From assembly GCF_003268675.1 (NCBI RefSeq), contig NZ_CP029378.1, positions 2,852,001 through 2,916,000 of the forward strand: a DNA stretch of 64,000 nucleotides, in the 5' to 3' direction. The notes under the pieces are model-generated. The model had not been told where the DNA came from and made no database searches. It saw only the letters and a list, made by a program, of their open reading frames with translations. This document shows, piece after piece, positions 1 through 9,000 of the stretch (the first letter of the stretch is position 1; the number at the start of each line of letters is the position of its first letter). The position numbers were made by a program, and so were the translations under genes. This stretch comes from Streptomyces bacillaris (lineage in GTDB: Bacteria > Actinomycetota > Actinomycetes > Streptomycetales > Streptomycetaceae).

Positions 1-2
1 CC

Positions 3-1709
3 TCGGGCGCCCTGCTGGCCTTCGCCGAGGGGCGGGTGGCCACCTGCAGCGACGTCGGGCACAACGACATCGTGATGCGGAAGTCCACGGACGGCGGCCG
101 GAGTTGGGGCCCGCTGAAGGTGGTCGTGGGCGGCGCGGACGAGGACGCGCACGGGAACCCGGCGCCGGTCGTGGACGCGGCGACCGGGCGGGTGTCGCTG
201 CTGTACGCGACCGGCCCCTGGAGCGGTACGCCGGGCGAGCCGGTCCGTGGCCCCCGGAGCCTGCGCGTGGTGCACAGCGTGGACGACGGCGCGGGCTGGG
301 CGGAGGGCGCCCCGCTCCCCCACCTGAAGCCGACGGGCCGGGCCTGGATCTCGACGGGCCCCGGCCACGGCATCCAGCTCGCCCGGGGCCCGCACCGGGG
401 CAGGCTGGTCGTCCCGGGCGACTACACGACCACGGGCGGCCGGGCGGGCGGCCAGCTGTACGTCAGCGACGACGGCGGACTGACCTGGTCCCTGGGCGCC
501 CAGGCGGAGGTCGACCGGGCCACCGCCCCCGCCTTCCCGGCCGAGCTGTCCGTCGCCGAGACGACCGGCGGGGGCGTGTACGTCAACGCCCGCAGCTCGG
601 CCCGGTGCGGCACCGAGAACCACCGGATGGCCACCACCAGCACGGACGGCGGGGCCACCTTCGACGCCCCGTTCTCCCCCGTACCCGGCCTCGACACCCC
701 GCCCGTCTCCGGCTCGCTGCTGCGCCTGCACGCGAAGGAGCTGGGCGCGGTGCGGGACCGGCTGCTCTTCTCCGCCCCCTCGCGCCTCGGCCCCCACACC
801 CTGGAGGACCGCCGGGAGCTGGCGATCCGCTCCTCGTACGACGAGGGGCGCACCTGGCAGACGGCGGGCACGGTCGTGACCCCGGGCCGCTCCGGCTACT
901 CCGATCTGGCCCTGCTCCCCTCGGGCGCGATCGGGGTCCTCTACGAGAGCGCGGGGAACATCCCGCACAGCGACCTCGTCTTCACCTCGTTCACCGAGGC
1001 CCAACTGGACGCTTCGCACCGCGAACTGCGCCTCCCCCGCACCTCGGACACCGGCCCCAACGGGTACGGCAACCACGCCCTGGTCCACGGCGGCGCCCAG
1101 CTCGGCAGCCGCGGCTCCGGCAGGGCCATGACCTTCGACGGCCAGGACGACTACCTGCGCCTGGTCTCCTGCTCGGACTCGCTGCGCCTGGGCGCGGGCG
1201 ACTTCACCCTCACGGCCTGGTTCCGCCACACCGCCACGACGGGCGCCCTGCCGATCGTCTGGGGGTACGGGATGGGCTCGGGCGTCCGCCAGTTCTGGCT
1301 GCGGGCCGAGCCGGGCCGGGGCGCCGTCCGGGCGGCGATCGACACGGGCACGGCGTACGCGGAGGTGCGGACCACGTCCTCGTACAACGACGGCCAGTGG
1401 CACCACGCGGTCCTCAAGCGCCAGGCGGGCCGGCTGGCCCTCTCCGTGGACGGCGGCCAGGAGTTCACCGCCACGGCCCCGGCGGGCGACATCACCCCGC
1501 CCGCCGAGTTCTCCGTCCACATCGGCGCCCGCCCCGACTTCCCGAACCAGCCGGCCGGAGTCACCGAACTCTTCCGCGGCGGCCTGGACGACATCCGCCT
1601 CTTCGGCCGCGCCCTGACCGCGCAGGAGGCGTCCCGGGTGAAGGGCGGGGCGCTGGACGTGGCGAACGAGGAGGAGCGGGTGCGGCTGGGGTTCTCCGGT
1701 ATGTGGTGA
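3..1709 (+). CDS. Sialidase (GH33-like) with C-terminal LamG domain, 5' truncated by window edge
   Basis: Probable secreted exo-alpha-sialidase, which releases terminal sialic acids from glycans. The frame is open from base 3 and reads LLAFAEGR, the motif after the first strand of the sialidase propeller, so the true start lies upstream of the window. A GTG at 36 is in frame but would remove that motif, so I reject it as the start. Four Asp-boxes are visible (STDGGRSW, SDDGGLTW, STDGGATF, SYDEGRTW). The conserved GYSDLALLPSG...GVLYE block lies near codons 300-315. From about codon 360 a LamG/concanavalin-like module follows (FDGQDDYLRL, DGQWHHAVL, GGLDDIRLFGRAL), which probably binds carbohydrate. 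The N-terminal signal peptide and the FRIP arginine are outside the window. It converges on the small gene at 1735. Confidence 0.9.
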   Translation, partial: SGALLAFAEGRVATCSDVGHNDIVMRKSTDGGRSWGPLKVVVGGADEDAHGNPAPVVDAATGRVSLLYATGPWSGTPGEPVRGPRSLRVVHSVDDGAGWAEGAPLPHLKPTGRAWISTGPGHGIQLARGPHRGRLVVPGDYTTTGGRAGGQLYVSDDGGLTWSLGAQAEVDRATAPAFPAELSVAETTGGGVYVNARSSARCGTENHRMATTSTDGGATFDAPFSPVPGLDTPPVSGSLLRLHAKELGAVRDRLLFSAPSRLGPHTLEDRRELAIRSSYDEGRTWQTAGTVVTPGRSGYSDLALLPSGAIGVLYESAGNIPHSDLVFTSFTEAQLDASHRELRLPRTSDTGPNGYGNHALVHGGAQLGSRGSGRAMTFDGQDDYLRLVSCSDSLRLGAGDFTLTAWFRHTATTGALPIVWGYGMGSGVRQFWLRAEPGRGAVRAAIDTGTAYAEVRTTSSYNDGQWHHAVLKRQAGRLALSVDGGQEFTATAPAGDITPPAEFSVHIGARPDFPNQPAGVTELFRGGLDDIRLFGRALTAQEASRVKGGALDVANEEERVRLGFSGMW

Positions 1710-1734
1710 GGGCGGGGACAGCCGCTGGTACCCG

Positions 1735-2145
1735 TCAGTCGTGGAGCCGGAACCACCCTGTCTCCGGCTCCACGAGCAATCCCTCTGCCACCAGCTCGCG
1801 GCAGGCCCCATCGAGGTCGTCGTCGGGAGGCACGGGGCTCATGCCGACACTGCGGGCGAAGGCCGCCAACCGCCAGGCGTCGAAAGCCTCCGCCCCGTCC
1901 AGGAGCAGGTCCATATCGACCTCGGCGCCACCGGGTCCGGTCATCCGGCAGCCACGTCCGTGGACCGCGTAGGAGTATCCGGAATCCGTGCGCCCGCGTC
2001 GCTCCAGCTCACCTGCGCGGACCGCCGCCAAGACGTTCTCCAGCGTGTCGAACGGCGGGTAGGCGACCGCCAGCGCTCGCATGACGCCCTCGCGGGAGCG
2101 CAGGAAGGAACGCACACAGGCAGCGGCTCCACTCGACCGGGTCAT
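1735..2145 (-). CDS. Small DUF6896-like protein, probable immunity partner of the RHS toxin
   Basis: 136 residues, no signal peptide or membrane segment, so probably cytoplasmic. A block reading YSYAVHGRGCRM resembles the HGxGC signature I associate with the uncharacterised DUF6896 family; that assignment is from memory and moderate. The ATG at 2145 overlaps the TGA of the upstream RHS gene in an ATGA arrangement, so the two should be translationally coupled. In polymorphic toxin loci the small gene directly after the toxin C-terminus usually encodes the immunity protein, and this fits position, size and coupling. The role is inferred from context; no activity can be read from the sequence. 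An 11-bp inverted repeat (1741-1751/1762-1772) near the gene's 3' end may also terminate the convergent sialidase transcript. Confidence 0.75.
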   Translation of the reverse strand: MTRSSGAAACVRSFLRSREGVMRALAVAYPPFDTLENVLAAVRAGELERRGRTDSGYSYAVHGRGCRMTGPGGAEVDMDLLLDGAEAFDAWRLAAFARSVGMSPVPPDDDLDGACRELVAEGLLVEPETGWFRLHD

Positions 2146-5100
2146 CGTCGTCTCCGCCCTCTCCGCTCCTCGGGGAAGTCCGGGCCGACCTCCAGGGAGG
2201 ACCAGACCACCTCATCAGCCGTCCTGTACTTGTAGGCCTTGACTTCATCAAGGGTGAGGGAGCGATAGGAAACGTCGATTCCCGCCTTCTTCGCCGCCGC
2301 GACCCGATGATGCCCGTTGATCACATACCGCCGGTTCAGGTGCTCAAAGACTTCGATCGGCTCACCCACCCAGCCGTCCGTGGCCATGCTGCCGGCGATA
2401 CGGTCGACGCGTGCCCGGCTGTCGGCTCCGCCGAGCTGCTCCGTCCGCTCCAGTTGGTGCGGGCTGACCGAGCAGTTGTGCACCAGGACCGGCTTGGCCC
2501 CCGCCGCGACATAGTACGTATGCGCCGTGTCGACGGTCAGGTTGTACACCGCCGCCCGCTGCGTCCACGCCGTGACCGCTTCGATCTGGACGCGGGTGCC
2601 CGAGCCGGTCTCCAGCCACTGGCCCGGTTCCAGTTCGTCGGCGGTCTGCCACGTCTTCAGGGACGCGACCCAGAACGGGTGGCCGGCCGTCGCCGTCAGG
2701 GATTCCGTGGCGTCGCCGCGGTCGCCGTCGGTGTCGAGGGTGAGGCGGACCAGCTGCTTGAGGCCCTGGCCCGTGATCGTGGCGGTGACCTCCTGGGTGG
2801 AGGTCTTTCCGGTCGTCGGGTCGGTGGCCCGTACCTCGTCGCCCGTCCTCACCTTCTCGATCGGTTGCCGGGTGCCGTCGGCCATCACGACCTCGGTGCC
2901 GGCGAGGAAGCTGTTGCCCGCGAGGTCCGAGGCGAGCCGGGTGCACTCGACGGCGGTCTCGACCCGGTCGACGGTGTCGCTCGCCTTCTCGATCTTCTCG
3001 CCGTACCTGGCGGCCTTCGTCGCCATCCGGCCCGCCTTCGCCGCGCGGACCACACCCGCGCCCGCGCCGCCGAGGGCCAGTCCCGCCACCGTGGCGACGG
3101 CCCAGGCGCAGGCCTCCATGTCGCCCGTGGTGACGCAGTCACGGATGTCGTTGAAGCCGGTGACCTCACCGACGACGTTGCCGACGGTCTTCACCCCGTC
3201 CCAGACCGCGCCCCAGTCCACCGCGTCCCGGACCGTCTCGACGACCGCGCCGATGTCCGCGACCACCGCCGCCCGGATGTCGTCCGCCGCTTTCGCCACG
3301 TCCGCGATCACGTTGTTGGCGACGCCGACGAGGATCGCCGGGAGGTTGGGATCGGCCGTGACGACCGCCACGGCCACCACCAGCAGGGGTTTGGCGGCGG
3401 CCATGATGGCGGGCACCGGGTTGTGCTTGGCCACGAAGTCGACGGCCGCTCTGGCCTTTCGGGTGATCTGCACCCGTACCTCGTGGTACTTCTTCCGGGC
3501 CTCCGCCGCCTTCTGCCGGGCCCATTCGGTGACCCCGGTGGAGCGGCCGAGGCTCTTCACCGCCCGTACACCGGCGTTCCAGATCTGGGTGAGCCCCGAC
3601 TTGCGCGCGATGTGGCCGACCACCTTGCCGGTGAACTTGACCGCCTTCTTGAGCGCGGAGACGGGGTGGCGGACGACGTACGAGACCGCCTTGTAGACGT
3701 ACTTGGCGGTCTTGACGGCCGCCCGGACGTACTTGTTCTGCTTGATCTTGTTCAGGGCCTTGCTCACGGTCTTCTTGCAGAAGATGCAGCTCGGCCAGTT
3801 CCCGTCCGGGTCGGAGTAGTCCAGCGGGGACCCGGCTCCGTAGGTGTAGCGGTTGGCGAGGATCGAGGCCCCGGAGGCGTAGGTGTAGGCGTCCCTGGAG
3901 TCGAAGACCCCGGTGGCCGGGTCGTACCAGCGCGCCCCCATGTTCACCTGGCCGGTGTCGGGGTCGGTCCAGTCGCCCTGGAAGCCGGAGTTGCCCGCGG
4001 TGCCGGGCTCCGACCCGGTGGCCTCGGAGCGCTGTCCGAACGGGTCGAAGGCCGCGGAGCCCGTCAGCCGGGTCGCCGCTCCGTCGGTCGCCGACAGGTC
4101 CCCGACCACGTCCCCGTGCTTGTCGGTGACCGTCAGCTGCGCACCGCCGGTCCCCTCGGCGACGGAGAGCAGTTCGTCGGAGGCGCCCCGGCCGTAGGTG
4201 GAGTTGTTGTCCTTGACCGGGTCCGGTGCGAGACCGGCGTACGAGAAGTCCGCGCCGTTGCGGGACGCGACCCGGTCCAGTGCGTCGTAGGTGTACGTGG
4301 TGCCGGACTCGCCCGCCTTCGTCAGCCGGTCGAAGGCGTCGAAGGTGAACTCCTCGGTCAGCCCGGAGCTGGTGCGGGTGGCCAGGGTGCCGCGCGCGGT
4401 GTGGCTGTAGGTGTAGTCGCCGTCGGAGAGCAGCCGGTTGCGTTCGTCGTACGCGGCCGTCTTCTCGCCGTTGCCCGTGCGGTTGCCGCTCCTGTCCCAG
4501 CGGTACTCGGTGGTGGTGCCGTCGGCGGTCCAGGAGGTGAGGCGGCCCGCGTCGTCGTAGCCGTAGGTGTTCTCCCCGGCCTTCGCGGTGCCGGTGGTCT
4601 TCTTGGAGGTCAGGTGGTCGTCGGCGTCGTAGCCGTAGTCGACGGAAGCGACGGTGGAGCCGGTGCTGCTGCTGATCGTGTCCGTGTCGAGCCGGCCGAG
4701 CGCGTCGTACGCGAACGAGCGTGACTGGCCCGCCCCGTAGCCGATCTCCTTGATGGCCCCGGACCCGTCGTAGCGGTAGGTCTGGGCCCCGCCCGTGAGC
4801 GGGTCCGTGGCGGAGACGAGCTGGCGGCGCGCGTAGCCGAAGTTCGCCGTGCCCGCCGCGTCGGTGCGCGAGATGAGCTGGCCGTCGCTGTCGTACGTGT
4901 ACGAGGCCTCGCCGGACGGCCCGGCCGCCGAGATCAGCGAACCCCGGTCGTCGTAGGCGTAGGTGTTGTCGCCGTCGGGCGTGGAGGCCCGGGTGAGGCG
5001 GCCGACGGTGTCGTAGCCGAAGGTCTTCTCCGGGGTGGTGGCCCCGGTGCCGCTGCCGCTCTCGCGGGTCAGCAGCCCGGCCCGGTCGTAGGCGCGTTCA

Positions 5101-6037
5101 CGGACCACACCGCCCGGTGCGGTCACCTTGACCGGCTGGCCCAGGGCGTCGTACGCGGTGGTCCAGGTGCGGTCCCCGGGCTCCGGGTGGCGGGCGGTGG
5201 CGGGTTCGATCACCGCTTCGGGCAGGCCGAGGGTGTTGACCGTGTAGACGGTGCTGTTGCCGCGTCCGTCGGTGTAGCGCGTGCGGTTGCCCAGGGCGTC
5301 GTAGCCGAACGAGGTGGTGATCGACTCGGTGGCGGAGACGGGTTCGGTCTGGCTCCTCAGCCGGCCGAGCGCGTCGTAGGCGTACCGGGTGGTGCGGCCC
5401 CGGGGGTCGGTGGCGGAGGTCAGGTTCCCGGCGGTGTCGTAGCCGTAGTCGACCTTGCGCAGCGGGCTGTTGGCCGCGTCCAGGTCGGAGTCCTGCCGCA
5501 GCTGGCCGAGCGCGTCGTACAGCTTGGCGGAGGTGCGGCCCATGCCGTCGGTGGCGCGGACCTCGCGGCCGCTCAGGTCGTAGCCGAACTGGCTGACCAC
5601 ACCGGCCGGGTCGGTCATCCGGAGGAGCTGGCCCAGCTTGTCGTAGCTGTAGAGGCTCACCCCGCCGCCGGGCGCGGTCTGCCGGACGATGTTCCCGGCG
5701 TCGTCGTACTCGTTGCGGGTGGTGAACGCGCCGGGCTGCGGCCTGCGTTCGATGCGGGTGGTGGTGACGGGGCGGTCGAGGTCGTCGTAGGTGCTCTCGG
5801 CGCGGGCGCCGGTGGGGTCGGTGACGGTGAGGAGTTCGCCGGTACGGGTGTAGGTGTAGGCCCACCTGGCCCGCGCGTCGCCGTCGCCGACGGGCACGTC
5901 CTTGGCCAGGAGGCGGTTCTGCCGGTCGTAGGTGAACTCCGTGGTCCGGCCGAGCGGGTCGGTCACGGTGAGCACGTTGCCCAGGGCGTCGTAGGTGCGG
6001 CCGGTGGTCGGGGTGACCGTTTCCGTGGAGCCGGGGG
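2142..6037 (-). CDS. RHS polymorphic toxin, C-terminal part (YD repeats, RHS core, Hint, ParB-like toxin); frameshifted from its N-terminal part
   Basis: Continuation of the RHS gene after a frameshift near 6033-6037. The frame holds dozens of YD repeats (YDALGR, YDDAGN types) and an RHS core (MGARWYDPATGVFDSRDAY, about 3795-3950). A hydrophobic/helical pre-toxin stretch follows (3790-2920). Next is a Hint/pretoxin autoprocessing domain (FLAGTEVVMADGT through TAGHPFW to VLVHNC, about 2917-2465). The last about 105 residues contain VINGHHRVAAAKKAG, the signature of a ParB/sulfiredoxin-like domain used as a nuclease-type effector in some polymorphic toxins. In the usual model the RHS shell encloses the C-terminal toxin, Hint frees it, and the small gene at 1735 protects the producer. 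The first ATG in this frame (5975) is internal to the repeats and is not a real start. The toxin activity is inferred. Confidence 0.85.
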
Positions 6038-9000
6038 CCCGATAGGCGGGGCGGTGGCGGAGACGGCGCGGCCCAGCCGGTCGTAGGTGGTGCGGTTGGT
6101 GTTGCCGAGCGCGTCGACGGATTCGGTGACCGCGCCGAAGGTGTCGTAGCCGGTGTAGGTGGTGGGGCGGGTGGTGGTGGCGGCCCCGCCCGCGGACTCC
6201 GTCTCGACCGGGGGCGCGGTGACCGAGAGGGGGCGGCCGGTCTCGTCGTAGCCGTAGTCGGTGCGGTGGCCGCCCGCGTCGGTACGGGAGGTGACCAGGC
6301 CGCGCTGGTCGTAGGTGTAGCGGGTGGTGCGGCCCTCGGTGCCGTTCTCGACGGTCTCCTGCTCGACGTTGCCCGCCTGGTCGTAGACGTAGCGGACGGT
6401 CTCGGGGGTGGCGCTCACCGGCCAGGGCACGTTGGAGGGCGAGCCGCTGGAGGCGGTGGTGGTGACGTTGCCCGCGAGGTCGTAGGTGAAGGTGGTCCGG
6501 CGGGCGAGGCCCCCGGGGTCGGTCACCTCCGACTGCGTACGGCCCACGGCGTCGTAGGTGTACTCGGTGACGACGCTGCCGTTGTAGGCCTTCTCGGTGA
6601 GGATGTTCCCGGCGCCGTCGTAGGTGTTGGCCTCGACCACGATGTCCCGTCGGGTGCCGTCGGGGTTGCGGAAGTCCTTGAGCGTCAGGGACTTGACCAG
6701 GTCGTCGCCGTAGTAGTCGTAGAGGACGGTCCGACCCATGGCGTCGGTGTTGCGGGCGACCCGGCCGCCCGGGTCGTAGGCGTAGGACTGCAGGACGGTG
6801 TACTCGGGGTCGCCGCCGTCGTCGTCCCAGTCCCGCAGCCGGACCTCGGCCATCATGTTGCGGGCGGTGTAGACGTACTGGAAGTGGTTGCCGTTGGCGT
6901 CGACCATCGACGTCCGGTTGCCGAGGGAGTCGTAGCCGTAGGAGGTCTCGTTGCCCTCGGCGTCGACCGCCTTCGCGGGGCGGCCGTGGTCGTCGGCCTC
7001 GAAGGTCATGGTGCGCGGCTCGTCGCCGCCCAGCACGTCACCGACCTCGGTGCGCACGGTGTTGCCGTCGGCGTCGTACGCGGTGACGGTCCGCTGCTGG
7101 TGGCGGGCCAGGGTGACGGCGTTGGTGGTGGCGGGTTCGGTGGTGGAGACGACCCGGGACAGCTTGTCGTAGGCCAGGGTGACGGTGGCGCCCGCGGGGT
7201 TGGCGTCCGAGACCTCGGTCTCGGTGAGCTTGCGGCCCAGCGCGTCGTACGTGAACTTCGTGACGAGCCCCGACGGTTCGGTGATCTGCGCCAGGTCGCC
7301 GGAGGAGAAGTACTGGTAGCGGGTGACCTTGCCGCGCGGGTCGGTGGAGGTCAGCGGCAGCCCGGTGGGGGTGTTGCCGCCGCCGATCGCGGGCTCGGCG
7401 CCGGTGGTGTACGTGTTGCGGACCGTGCCGCCGTCCGCCGCCGTCTGGAGGGTCAGCAGCCCCCGGGCGTCGTACTCGTAGCGGGTGCGGAAGCGGGTGT
7501 CCGTCGGTCCCGAGGAGCGGCCGTCGAGGGTGGCGGAGGGCTGGTCGGCCCGCAGGTCCAGGTCCCCGGCCGGGATCGGGTACTGGGTGTGGGCGGTCTG
7601 GCAGTCGCCCTTGGCCCGGCAGGTGGTACGCCGTACGACATTGCCCCGGTCGTCGTAGCCGAGGGTGACCTGGTCGCCGTTCTCGCTGGTGATGCCGGTC
7701 TGGTAGCCGTTGTCGTCGTAGGTGAAGAGACGGATGGCGACGCCGTCGGCGGGGTGCCGGATGAAGTCGGGTTCGCTGCCGCCGTCACCGGGCGGGTTGG
7801 TGCAGAAGGCCGGGTCTCCCGGGTCGGGTTCGGTGCAGATCTGCCCGGGCGGGTCGGTGCCGGTGGGCGAGGGCGCGGGGCGGGAGTCGCGGGCGCCGAG
7901 GGCCATCGGTTCGCCGTAGCGGAGCATCCGCGAGGTGAGGCCGTCGTACTCGTAGAAGTACGGGGAGTCGACCGGGTCGTGGACCTCGACCGTGCGCCGC
8001 AGGTCGTCGTCACCGCCGAAGACCGCGGGCGTGCCGATCTTCCAGGTGCCGCCGTTGCGGTCGGTGTACTCGCGGACCCGGTCGCGGGCGGTGTCGTAGG
8101 CGACCTCGGAGGCGGTCCGGCCGGAGGGCAGCGTGGTCCGGGTCAGGAGGTCGGCCGCCCGGGTGCCCTCGCGGTGGTGGGCGGCGACGGCGGTGGCGCC
8201 CAGCGGGTGGTGGTAGACGGCGACGTCGTCGATGGTGCCGGCGAAGGAGCGGGCGGCGGTGGAGCCCCAGCCGGGCCAGGAGGCGGGGGCGGAGACGCGG
8301 GCGGCGCCGATCTGGTTGTGGGTGAGGTCGCCCGCGGTGAGCTGCTTGCCGGTGAGGGTGCCGGAGAGCTTCCCGTCCAGGTAGAGGCTCTGGGTGGAGC
8401 CGGAGACGGACAGCACGGCGTGGTGCCACTTGCCGTCGTTGACGTTCTTGGTGGTGTCGGTGATCGGGGCGGCGGTCCCGGTCCAGAACTGGCCGCGCAG
8501 TTTGCCGTCGGTGCCCACGTAGAGGGCGGGGACGCCGACCCCGGGGGCCGTGCCCCAGGCCTTGTCCTGGTAGCCGACGAGCGGGCCGCCGACGCCGGTG
8601 GCAGGCGTCTTGAACCACACCTCGACCGCCAGGTCGCGGCTCTTCTTGAGGGTGCCGGAGGGCAGGGTGATGCGCGAGGTGGAGCCGTTGAACCCGGCGG
8701 CGGTGCCCGGGTCGCCGGTGATGGCGCCCGCCGCCCCGAGGGTGATGTCGGTGGCGGTGCCCCGGTCCTTGCCGAGGTTGGCCTCGACGGCGCTCCCGGC
8801 CGCCGTGCCCTCGCTCTCGCCGAGCTTCCAGTAGGAGGCGGGCCGCGCGTCGAGCACCGTACTGGCGTAGTGGCTGCCGGACGTGTACGCGTAGCGGGTG
8901 CAGCCGCCGGTGGGGTCGCAGACCTGGTCGAGCACATCGCCCGTGTAGGTGTACGTCCAGGTGAGCGGGGCCCCGTCGACCGGGTTGGTCGAGACGGAGG

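Noticed and set aside
2142..2465. Chromosome-partitioning ParB protein
   Set aside because: Only the short catalytic-type fold is present, at the end of an RHS/Hint protein; no HTH or ParA neighbour.
2307..4724. 805-codon plus-strand frame
   Set aside because: Antisense shadow of the RHS C-terminal part; Arg/Asp/Gly-rich without motifs.
5963..5975. Independent start of a second RHS gene at ATG 5975
   Set aside because: The preceding codons in that frame already read as YD repeat (GRTYDALGNV), with no signal or ribosome site, so the ATG/GTG is internal.
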